From a virus, in IMG/VR virus record IMGVR_UViG_3300049043_000075, positions 1 through 37,352 of that record: a stretch of 37,352 nt of DNA; one strand, given 5' to 3'. Positions 27,980 to 37,352 of the stretch are shown here, piece by piece (position 1 is the first letter of the stretch; each line of letters begins with the position of its first letter). The notes beneath the pieces are model-generated. The model saw nothing but the letters and a program-made list of their open reading frames with translations, did not search any database and was not told where the DNA came from. The translations under genes were made by a program, and so were the position numbers.

Positions 27980-30900
27980 TTACTGCCGAGGCAGCATTGA
28001 AAACGTAACAGTAAATTGGGATGGCGTTCTCCCAGTAATTTGATAATAGTCGCCAGTAACAGCTCCCTCCATGGTAATTGAAATAGCTGGTGCTACAACA
28101 AAACGCCTGCCAAACGTAACTGTTTTTGGGACGTTGCCAGTATAGGTTACATTTTGTTGTGACTCAAGACGGTCAGGAACATCAACATCCACCTGTAGCT
28201 GTGTAATTGATAGGTTATGTTCTAAATTTAGTGTGCCAAACTCTAACTTAAATTCGTATGCTCTAGCCGTATATTCAGCTACTATAAACTCCCGCCATGG
28301 TGTCCATGTTGGGTTGATAGCAGGATCATCCAGCGTTGTACGCATATATAGACGTAGATATGTATCAAACGCTGTTTGTCCGTCAATAACACCTTGAGAA
28401 TCAATCAATGCAATATTATCAATATAATTGTTAGTTGCAAAATCAGTTTTCTGTATTGTTGCCGTTGCTCGTGATGTATAAACTGCACCAAGATCAAGTG
28501 GCGCATCAAATAGGTAAGTTGCAGTTGCAAATGATACGCCAAAATCCCAATCTATTAGACCACTATCATCAAATGCTGCGAACGTCCTGACTAATGATAT
28601 GTCATTAATTGCTGCAAAATCATCAACTGCTCCAAACGTTTGCACCTGTGATACATCTGTTAGATTGCCAAAATTAAATACGTTCGTGCCAATGTCATCT
28701 ATATACATTACGTTTGGTAATGCTATGCCAGGAGTGTCATACGTCGTACCGTATTTTATCTGACCATATCTAAAACAATTTGTTAACGTACCATTAAATG
28801 CAGGATGCTGCGTGATAGTTGCTACCACATTTAGCTCATCAATTAATGGTGCATCAGTCGTGATAATAGCATCGTTTATGGACTGTACACCAGATGAATC
28901 AACAAATCTAGCAAGATACGTTCCAGTCAATGCTGGCACAAGACCCTCAGTTGAACGTCCATCAAATTGAGCAATCGGCACTGAATTAGAAAACGTTGCA
29001 CCAGATAATAGGTTGTTATGTCGTATTAAAACTACGCCGTTATTTAGTACGTCTAGGTCAACCGCTTGCTCCCACATTAGTTTTATCTGTCCCACTAGTG
29101 GAGTAGCTGTGAAATTTTGCACATCCCCTGGTGGCGCTAATAGCCCAAGTGCTTCATAGTAGTAATATGCTGGAAATGATGAGATACCAAATATTGAGAT
29201 TGATCCTATTTGAAATTCATAAACGCCTGGTTGGGCATCTCTAAATTCAATTGAATTTTGTACAGTTTCACCATAATCAACGTAGTTGCCAGCATTAATT
29301 CGATAGCGTATAAAATATTTAGAAGCACGTTTTGCATGAGTCCATGACAATAAAACTAATAATTTAACATTGCCCTTTTGTGAATATAGGGATTCGGTAA
29401 CATTTATATTAGTTACCTTGTCTGGCGGATTGGCTAATCCCTCTACCTTTCGAGGTGCTAAAGCCACTTGATTTTCAACAAATGCCCATTTACCTGGTTC
29501 ATGTTTTAACGCATTTATGCTATAGGTAGAAGTCTCCTGATCATTTTCAGCAATGCCAATTACTCGATACAATTCAGTTTGTAATTCAAAATCGCTTAAA
29601 ACCCATGCACTATATTGTGCTGGTAATTCTGACCAATTTGGTGATACCGTGTATGTGTTGCCTGATAGTGTGACATTATTACGTGTTTGTAACTGACCAT
29701 TTGGTAGGATTACTGATAATTCTGGAGATGTGCCAACAGCAGGTGCAGTGCCATCTACTGTTATCGAATTTATTGTAGAGCTAAGTACACGCCCTCCACG
29801 ACGTGCGCCGCTTCGCACTGGATTAGCTATTGATATAATTTGTCCAGGTCTAACATATATGCCAGCATCAAGTGACACATCAAATGTCAGCACCTCTGTC
29901 TCATATTTTTCAGTAAACAACAACCATTGTCCATATCGATTAGCCTGAGCCTGACTGGTGCAACCGATAGCTGTGGTACGTTTTATAATTAGTCCATATT
30001 TTGCAATACCATCTGCATCTTCGACATACTCCTCCTGTACATCACGCAGATCCGTATCATACCATTGCACAACAACAACTGTGCTACGTGTTTTTAATGA
30101 CGAACCTGAATATGTAAAATTACCACCAACCACGTTAGCCTGACTAAAATGATAAACGGGATTTGCTGGAGAATCCTGCACAATTTGCAATGAACCGAGC
30201 TGCCAATAGCCAATTGCAATAAATACACTGAGCAGGTCATTCGATTAGGTTGTATGCCTCCTGTCTGCTATTTATGTTTATATTTAACAAAAATCTAGGT
30301 TCTTGTCCTCCTCTACCATCACTAACTAATTCATTGCAATACTGCGACACACTGTAAAATGTAAATTTATCTAGTTGATTAGCCTTAACATAATAACCAA
30401 AACCATATCGAGTTGATGTTAGTAAATCCCATAGTGCCCACGCTGGATCTGCTGCCCATTGTGCTGCTCCAAATGCACCATTCCACAACCCAGTATATGT
30501 CACTCGTCCATTGCTAGAATCAACCGTTGCATTAGACGGCAGCCGAATTTTCATCCCTTTTATAAAATAGGATCGAGTTGGAATTGATGAAAACTGTCTA
30601 GCAGAGAATGTCGATACTACATACGCTGTATTTGGATAACGTAATTTAAGATCAATAACTGTTGTGTACGATTGCCAAAATGTTTTATTTGTAATTCTGG
30701 TATCAGGAGCATCTGGTGTAATACGTGAAACCCTAATATTTACAGGAAATGGCTGTGTTGTGTCTAGTGGTATTGCAAACGTCGCTTCATACTGCGAAGT
30801 AACATTTTCCACTAATAACAGGAGTTGACACAGTAGCATACTGCCCGCCGCTGTATTGGCGCTCTAATCTAAACTGTACTGACGTTGCATTAATATCGCC

Positions 30901-31478
30901 ATTTGTGTCATTTACAAGCAGTGCAGGAACCATTAGTCGTATCACAACTCGGTCTGGCTTATTTGGCGTATCTAAAATTGTTCTAACAATTGCGCCAGTG
31001 CGTATTGAAATTTCAATTCCTACTGTGAACTCAGTTAATATATTGTCCAGCCCTAACACATGCGCTTGTGACTGTGTACCTGTGCGTAATAAAACCTGCG
31101 TTGTAGGAAAATTTATTGTCCCGTTGTTATCCTCTGAATGCTGTATTATCTAAAAATATAGATTTTTTGCCGTCTACAAATCCTTCTATTTCGCCTTCGC
31201 ATAATACATCAACTAATTGCACCCGTGCTTCAGAGAGCAAAGTATTTGGTGCTTCTACTGGTGTGCGACTCAATCTCTCGTTTAATTCTTGGATGCTTTG
31301 ATTTTGCGCACTAATTCGTTGATTTGTTTCTTCCTGTTTTCTAGTAGCGTCTGCAATTGCTTCATTTTGACGGGCAATAGACTCATTAGTTTGTGCAATT
31401 GAAGCCTTAATAGCAGAAGTGTCTACACTACCACCACCACCACCACCACTTCCAAATAATCTTTGCGTAATCCATTTT
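27980..31478 (-). CDS. Host-specificity / tail tip protein J, several frameshifts
   Basis: The frame begins near 31478 (IKWITQRLFGSGG; no ATG in frame, probably lost by an indel) and ends at 27980; breaks occur near 31130, 30810 and 30215. Parts: Gly-linker then a coiled coil SIAQTNESIARQNEAIADAT, EARVQLVDVLCEGEIEGFVD, LGLDNILTEFTVGIEISIRT, DPAWALWDLLTSTRYGFGYY, SGARRGGRVLSSTINSITVD, fibronectin III-like segments (LLSWTHAKRASKYFIRYRIN; PPGDVQNFTATPLVGQIKLM) and a beta-rich C-terminus ending FTVTFSMLPRQ. This is the lambda gpJ layout: baseplate hub plus receptor-binding tip. About 1,160 residues, as in lambda (1,132). Confidence 0.88.
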
Positions 31479-32155
31479 ATTGATTCTCTAAATTAATTAA
31501 TGTATCAGAGCCAATAACTATACCAGACGAAACTACAATTGACCCAACTGGCATTTTGCCATACACAACTGGTATTGGCAAACCCTGCCGTGACGTGTTT
31601 ACAATATTGCTAAATGCAAATGATTCACCACCACCACCACCACTACTAGATCCAGATGTATCTGATTACTGGAGACTGAGAATATTGTGGTGTATCTAAT
31701 GGGCTAAATTTTGGAGCTTCTCCACGAGAGAAGTTGGCAGATGGCATTGGCGGTACTGGTGTTAGCAATTGTGCGACACCACCTAATGCTAAACTAGCAC
31801 CAATACCAAATATAGCTGGCGCTGCAAATGCTAGTATTGGTGGCAGAAAAAATGAAACAGCTACTAATGCAATGCCAGCTAATATTTCAAAAAAACCACC
31901 ACCACCAAAGTTGCCACCAACAACAGGTATAATACGAATTGTGCCATCCTCAAGCGGTAGGTTTACTAACTCAAGATTATAAAACGCTTGCTTGCCAATA
32001 AGCACCTTGTAAAACTTATCAGCCATATACGCCTCAAGTTTTTTGAAGTTGCAACATAGAAACCGCACAACTTCTCCAACGGTGTTAACGTCAGCTTCAA
32101 AAACATGCTGTCCCAAAAATTTTGCTAGGTCGCCGTAAACCTTAATTGTACGCAT
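31477..32155 (-). CDS. Tail assembly protein I, one frameshift
   Basis: ATG at 32155 (MRTIKVYGDLAKFLGQHVFE). The N-terminal 85 residues have a ubiquitin-like ThiS/MoaD-type beta-grasp, as in lambda gpI (LAKFLG...F...V....E..RFL). Next comes GGNFGGGGFFEILAGIALVA and VSFFLPPILAFAAPAIFGIG, a hydrophobic segment, then GGVAQLLTPVP. The frame is broken near 31665 and then continues as GESFAFSNIVNTSRQGLPIP, VVYGKMPVGSIVVSSGIVI and ends LENQ at 31477. The end segment matches the conserved gpI tail. About 225 residues, as in lambda (223). It precedes gpJ directly, as in lambda. Confidence 0.82.
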
Positions 32156-32880
32156 AACGCATCACCTTGTTAGTTTGTTTGAGCCAATATCCACCATATA
32201 AATCAACGCTACTCAACCTATTAATTGAGTGATGTACAAATCGTTGTTCTCCTAGATAAATACCTAGATGGTCGGTAGACTGTGTTGTACAGGAAAATAA
32301 TAACAGGTCACCTCGTTTAGCATCTGTCAATGACACTTCAGTAAAACCATGTTTAATTGCCATTGGTGGGATTAGTGAATCATACTCTGGATGAGAAATC
32401 CATTCGTCTAATGTTGGTACTTCATAATCAACCTTCAGGTCAATACCCAAGTTTTCTTTATACCAGTCACGAATCAATGTATAACAATCAAACAATTTGT
32501 AAACATAGGGTCTGCCAATTATTGGCGCTTTATATCCTGATGGTTCAAATTGATAAAATTGTTCGGTGTTTGGATTTACAATTATCCATGGTAATCCTGA
32601 TTGCTCACATGATTGTAAATCAGCCATTGACGGCTGGCAATTGCCAACAGTATGACTGTGTACAATAGCTAACACTGTTGCTTCGTCCTCAACGGCAGCA
32701 AAATCAACAACATCCATAACAAACGTATTAGTATTAGTTGCCAGATTATTACATGGATAATATCGTTGTTTACCATTATAAACTGCTAGGAGACCGCAAC
32801 ATTCCTCGTGGCTGCTGCCGATTTGCGTGTTTTAGAATATGCGTTTTTACCTTGTTATCTAAAATTAGATCAACCATCAT
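32142..32880 (-). CDS. Tail assembly protein K: JAMM and NlpC/P60 domains, one frameshift
   Basis: ATG at 32880 overlaps the L stop codon. The N-terminal JAMM domain begins MMVDLILDNKVKTHILKHA and, after an indel near 32805, EECCGLLAVYNGKQRYYPCN. The metal site HSHTVGNCQPSMADLQSCEQ follows (HxH, S, D). The C-terminal half is an NlpC/P60 peptidase with catalytic FDCYTLIRDWY and HLGIYLGEQRFVHHS. Lambda gpK has the same two-domain organisation and acts in the tail-tip assembly; the peptidase may process cell-wall peptides on injection. It overlaps gpI by 14 nt. About 246 residues. Confidence 0.87.
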
Positions 32881-33737
32881 ATCCTTCCTAAGCCTGGATA
32901 ACTGCCAAACGGTAATGGATTATTTGCTCCAAAACGTAGTTTACAACTAGTCAGTCGTTTACCACATATATCCTGTACTGCCGAAGAAACTGGCTGATCC
33001 CTAATATTAAAATAATTCGTGCCTGTATATGAACATTCAGGTCCGCGGTATTTTTCCCACTGGCAAATATTTGCAATTGCCATACGACGTGGCGCACGTA
33101 CACCAACCATGTCAAATGCTGCTACTAATTCAAATTCAACAATCTCACGGTTCTCCGTAACTTTGCGTTCAATGTAATAAATTTCATCAGGCATCCTAGC
33201 ATTTGGGTTGGCATCTGGATTTATGCCAACTAATGCAACATCATTTACTAAAATTAGATTTTCAATTTGAGCAAATTGTGGATAGTTAGCGCTATCGATA
33301 TATTTTTGTAGTGTTCTGATTCTTGTGAATTTTGCACTAATTAAATCGTTGCCTGGAGTATATGTATTTACAACAGCAAGCAGCGCACTAACTAACGATT
33401 GTAAATTGGCAAATTGCAATCTAGGTCGAGGCAACTGTCCCTTACCATTGTATTCAAAACCAGTTGCTATACATGGATATTGAGTATAGGTATTACCATT
33501 CCAGACAATATTGTTATTGTCAACGCCTGATGTGCCTGCATGAAACCGAAGGATTTGGTCAACGCCATGTACATTAGCAAATGTTTGTAGTTCAAATAGT
33601 TCAATAACAGCCGATGGACTAGGCTGCTGTAATTGCGTATGAATGCCAATACTACTGCCAACTAACGCAATGCTCGATACTAAGCCGACGCTCGTTAGTT
33701 CATTAAACAATAAAAAATTAATGTTTTGCGATGTCAT
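32877..33737 (-). CDS. Minor tail protein L
   Basis: ATG at 33737 overlaps the M stop (TGATG-like). 286 residues, intact. N-terminal hydrophobic stretch, then the core: VIELFELQTFANVHGVDQIL, FEYNGKGQLPRPRLQFANLQ, then IYYIERKVTENREIVEFELV, and a C-terminal cysteine cluster ANICQWEKYRGPECSYTG, VQDICGKRLTSCKLRFGANN and LPFGSYPGLGRI. Four cysteines in C...C...C.KRL..C.LRFG are the signature of lambda gpL, whose relatives bind an iron-sulfur cluster there. It forms part of the tail tip below the tape measure. Confidence 0.92.
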   Translation of the reverse strand: MTSQNINFLLFNELTSVGLVSSIALVGSSIGIHTQLQQPSPSAVIELFELQTFANVHGVDQILRFHAGTSGVDNNNIVWNGNTYTQYPCIATGFEYNGKGQLPRPRLQFANLQSLVSALLAVVNTYTPGNDLISAKFTRIRTLQKYIDSANYPQFAQIENLILVNDVALVGINPDANPNARMPDEIYYIERKVTENREIVEFELVAAFDMVGVRAPRRMAIANICQWEKYRGPECSYTGTNYFNIRDQPVSSAVQDICGKRLTSCKLRFGANNPLPFGSYPGLGRI

Positions 33738-34069
33738 GCCATGACCTCTTCAAACTCAGCAGAAACATCGTTTATGTTGTACGCTATCATTGTTTTTGAC
33801 CACTGCCTACATATCCATTTTTTACCACTAACTCCATCTGGTGTTGTCCAGTCAAATGCAGTAACAGCATTACTGTCATCCAGAAAATCCATAATTAAAT
33901 CAGTCTCAACATTTGTCCTAGCGCTAAACTGAAGCGACCATTTTTGTAGGTTTGTGTTGATTCCGTATGTTAGCCGTTGCTCGTAGCCATCACCAAATTT
34001 AACAGTACGAACTGCTGGTTGATGCTGACGTGACGTACCATAATCTGGAATCCAAACAAATGTAGCCAT
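33734..34069 (-). CDS. Minor tail protein M
   Basis: ATG at 34069 (MATFVWIPDYGTSRQHQPAV) overlaps the tape-measure stop (TAATG). 111 residues, as in lambda gpM (109). Pattern: F.WIPDYG........R...FGDGYEQR...G.N......W...F......E....FLD.......F.WT.P. G....W.C..W. It is the tail-tip protein that joins tape measure and L. The longer apparent frame to 35269 is a tape-measure artefact caused by one extra A. Confidence 0.92.
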   Translation of the reverse strand: MATFVWIPDYGTSRQHQPAVRTVKFGDGYEQRLTYGINTNLQKWSLQFSARTNVETDLIMDFLDDSNAVTAFDWTTPDGVSGKKWICRQWSKTMIAYNINDVSAEFEEVMA

Positions 34070-37000
34070 TAATACAATAGCCCTTCCTGGTCGTTGTTGT
34101 TTTATAATTTCTGCCTGTACTGCACGGGCAATCTGGTCACCAAGTTGATTGGCTCTAGGCTTATCACCAGCCGCTTTAGTACCAGATGCGTCAACATTAA
34201 CGACTACTGACGTGCTGCCACCAATAACAGTATTACCACCGCTAGTATTACCTGACAATACAACTGGTATGCGTCTTCCATCAGGTAACGGTACATACGC
34301 CTCTGGCGTGCTACCCTCACCAAACATTGCTAACTGTGGAGAGTCTGCTATACCACCTCTAGCGTAGCTCTTAGCAGCTATTCTTTCCTGCCTTCTTGAC
34401 TCAACAACACTCTGAAACGTTCGCTTGCCAGCCAGAAAATCTTGAAAATCCTGACTAAATAAATTAGGTTGCGGTTTTGGCTTAGGTGCTAAATCATACA
34501 AACTTCTTTTGCCTGAATAAACGTCAATCATTTCTGGACTGAACAAAGAATATTTAGGTCTTGGCTTATATATAAAATCGTATCTATCTCTTCTACCTGC
34601 GTAAACATCTGCTACTTCCGTAATTGTTGGTCGTTGCTTAATTTCACTCGACAATCCACCTTTAGCAAACATTTTAAGGGTAACTGGTATCGACCGTCCA
34701 TCAGGTAACGGTACATACGCCTCTGGCATACTGCCTTCACCGAATACTGCCAATTGTGGTTTATTAGCTATCCCGCCTCGAGCGTATGTTGCCATAGGTA
34801 AATCGACTGCACCAGCACTCGTCATTACGCCACCAGACTGAAACGGTAGTAGACCGCCAAATAGTCCGCTTATCCCTTTGGAGATAAAGTTTACTAATGG
34901 CTGAATTACTAGAATATACAACAACTGATCAATAATCGTATTTAATACGTTTACAATAATTTTATCTAACGCCTCACCCCAATTCTGCGTGCCATTAATT
35001 GCTAGCAATAGTGACTCCCGAACACCCTGCCCAATAGCATTGGCAATGCCAACTGATAAAGATTCAATTTGTTGTTGACGTTCCAAAAACTCTTGTTGAT
35101 CAGCATTAACCTCTGCAATTCGCTTAGGCAGTTGACCATATTGATTGGTTAACTCTATAACAGTTTGTAGGCTTTCATCAACAATAGCCTTTTGTTGACC
35201 AGTTAGTTGATTTGATTGCTGGAGGTAGGTCAATTGACTTTTTATTTGTCCTAGCTCCACCAGTCGCACGTTATTAATTTGTTCAAATTCTGTACGCTGA
35301 CGTGCTACCTGAGGAGTAACGCCACTGCGTATTAATTCTAATTGTCGTCGTTGTGACTCTTCCCGCTGCCGTATGCTATCAGTCTGTCGTTGATACTCAG
35401 GCTGTTAGTTCTGGCAGTTGCGACCGTGCACGTGTCAGAATTTCAGGATCAGCCAATCGTGTGCTAGTTTCAAGGCGTGTTAGCCCAGCACCTGTTGTTT
35501 GTAGTTTATCAATATATTCATTAAAGGGTGTTAGCGATAATTGGTACTCGTTGTGCCAATCGTCGTCCTGAGGTTTATTGCAGTTTGGTCTATTTGATAG
35601 CTAGCATTTGGACTAAGTGCGGAGCGGTTGTTACCACCTGAACTGTCCATGCCGTGTACCAACCTGACTCCAATTAACATTTTCTGCGGTAGGAGAAACT
35701 GTAATGCCTGGTGCGTTGTGTGGTAAAAATGGCAATGGATTTACTGCATTGCCCCCCTTCATATCACCACCACCACGTCCATTTGGTCTGTGCTGATTTA
35801 ACTGCTCGTTAAACCGCCTGACCTCATTGGTCATTTGTTTCTGAAAATCAATAACAACATTAGATACTGAATTAATGTAGTCTGTTCATGCGCCTCATTA
35901 ATTTGTCCTGACCCTGTATTTTTAATTGTTGTAATTTTTTTTCATCCTCAAGTTGCTTTAAGATTTATGTCCTCTACATTCTCGTTTTCTTTGTAATTCA
36001 AGGTCTTGTAGGTCACGTTGAAAATCAATCTGCGCCTGTGGTGTTACTAACTCTCCACGTGCAATTGCATGTTCTCTGTACATCCTCCAGTAGTCGTTGT
36101 TGTTCTACCTCAGCATCATACCGTTCACGAAGGGCACGGCGTGCGCGTTCCTCTTGACTTTGCCTGCGTTGCTTGAGTCGATTCTTGGAATTTAGTAATA
36201 TAGTTTTTCTCCCACTCCAAATAGTTTTTTGTCTGATCCTGTATCCTTTGCCGTAAATTTGATTCTAATTCAAATAGTTTTTCAGCATGATTTTTACGAA
36301 GGTCAAATAATTTTTGTTCTTGTTTTTCAGCCCTATCGTTCGCTTCTTTCTCCTGTTGTTGTAATTGTGGAGCGGGTGGTCGTGTTACATTTGGTGGCGT
36401 AAATCGTAGGTCGTCCTGATAAATGGTGGCTGGTTTCTGCGTCAGTTTTGCGAATCCCTTTCTTGCAATATAATTAGGTAGCAATGATGGAGCAAATGCA
36501 GCAATAGCCCCTAGCTCAAACGCCTCAGTTGGTATTAATGAAATTGTTTTTATTACTGTGTCAATTACTGGAACCAATCGTTCCATTATCTGTAACATCA
36601 ATTGTAGAAATCGTATAATGGCATCACTGTTGTCTACAATCAGTCGTTGAAACGCCTCGTTTAATTTCTCCTGTTGTATGCGAAACTCTCGTACACGTTG
36701 TACAAAATCGTCATTAATAACAGCATTTTGATTATCAAACTCTTCACCAACTCGCTCAAGAACTGTTAGCAACCGCGCCGACTCAGCAGGTGAACCCATT
36801 ACCGCTGATATATAATTCACACGTTCTGAACCGCTTAAGACTGGATATACCACGAGCAAATTCAATGGCTACATCCTGAATATTTCTAACATTGCCAGCA
36901 GCATCTAAAGCATTGACTCCTAGGTTTTTTAGCACCTGCTGAAATTTATTAGTCTGTTCGCTCAACTGCCCGCCTGCTCGCAGCTCAGATGATAGGTCGG

Positions 37001-37352
37001 ATAATTTCTCAGTTAACTCAGCAGTGAAATCACCATAGTCACGTAGGCTCTGCCACCATATCGTTCAAACAATATCCGCACACGGTCAACTGATTCAGCA
37101 GACGTATCTAAAACATTTGCTGAGGTTCTGCACCTTGAACGAAGCATCAGCAATGTTGTTGAACATCTGTATAGTTGCCTCAGCAATTTGCTGCATGATC
37201 TCAATGCCGGCTTCTAGTGCTATAAATCCTTTTGCAAAATTCAGCAGACTATCAGCAGCACTGTTTTGTTTTTGCTCGACATCATTTAGCCCCTTTGTAT
37301 AGCGTTCTAGTTCTTGTTGCGCCTTTCGATACTCTTCGCTATTCTGATCCAA
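34069..37352 (-). CDS. Tape-measure protein, main part (continues at 1..195)
   Basis: Continues the frame that starts at 195 and runs off base 1: LDQNSEEYRKAQQELERYTK, then LLNFAKGFIALEAGIEIMQQ and IAEATIQMFNNIADASFKVQ, a hydrophobic stretch. At least eight indels split the gene. Long coiled-coil segments lie at 36.1-36.9 kb and 35.1-35.3 kb. The C-terminal 450 residues have a hydrophobic VLNTIIDQLLYILVIQPLVN, and FISKGISGLFGGLLPFQSGG, then two copies of a YARGGIA..PQLA.FGEGS module followed by PEAYVPLPDGR, with three degenerate repeats between them (DVYAGRRDRYDF, DVYSGKRSLYDL, DFLAGKRTFQSV). It ends RPGGLLY, the common lambda-type tape-measure end. Circle-wide length about 1,159 residues, which fixes tail length. 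Confidence 0.88.

Noticed and set aside
33734-35269. Apparent fusion of the tape measure with minor tail protein M
   Set aside because: One extra A near 34085 abolishes the tape-measure stop; without it the protein ends RPGGLLY and M starts at the overlapping ATG, as in lambda-like phages.

Overview
The window reads as the whole genome of a temperate-type or lambda-like siphovirus (long, non-contractile tail), not as a bacterial chromosome segment. From about 10.3 kb leftward to base 1, then from base 37352 leftward to about 24.5 kb, the minus strand carries the lambda morphogenesis order: small terminase, GpA-type large terminase, gpW-like joining protein, GpB-type portal, prohead protease, HK97-fold capsid, decoration protein, gpFII-like, gpU-like, tail tube, G/GT tail chaperone, tape measure, M, L, K, I, J, tail fibres and a holin-like protein. 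The tape-measure gene is cut by the window ends: its N-terminus lies at 195..1 and its next codons at 37352 downward, and the two halves join in frame with no base missing. The sequence is therefore best read as a circular or circularly permuted genome of 37,352 bp opened inside this gene. The host cannot be read from the sequence. Base composition is moderate, and gene content suggests an aquatic bacterium, perhaps a cyanobacterium, but that is a guess.

Layout: 1-10.26 kb (minus) head and proximal tail genes. 10.3-14.2 kb (minus) an early or accessory block: small cassettes, a RecT-like annealing protein, a ParB-domain DNA methyltransferase with an unknown companion gene, and two small genes. 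14.3-15.3 kb (plus) a small gene and a phage O-like replication initiator with origin-like iterons inside it. 15.3-15.6 kb a non-coding region rich in inverted repeats. 15.6-17.4 kb (minus) three genes, one resembling a tail-completion protein. 17.47-20.9 kb (plus) a tight operon of small genes, including a protein with three winged-helix segments, ribbon-helix-helix-like proteins and three small membrane proteins. 21.0-24.5 kb (plus) an HNH nuclease and a run of small gene cassettes, interrupted by a strikingly GC-rich repetitive block at about 21.95-22.34 kb. 24.5-37.35 kb (minus) tail tip, fibre and tape-measure genes.

Two regulatory systems stand out. Four small-gene promoters are near copies of one another (AT-rich upstream tract, TTGACA, 17-bp spacer holding a TAGAA(C/A)TAC element, leader ending GGAGCCGAC). 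Their spacer element is the same word as the core of the iterons in the replication gene. In addition, five intergenic hairpins on the mRNA strand have a nearly constant 11-base loop containing an extended Shine-Dalgarno sequence, on stems that differ but keep pairing; each sits 24-33 nt before the next start codon.

A large share of the genes are broken by single-base indels while codon content stays protein-like on both sides. This looks like read or assembly error rather than decay, so several gene ends and apparent fusions are given as reconstructions. The break in the tail chaperone gene is different: it has the hallmarks of programmed -1 frameshifting. No integrase, endolysin, tRNA, CRISPR array or reverse transcriptase was recognised.
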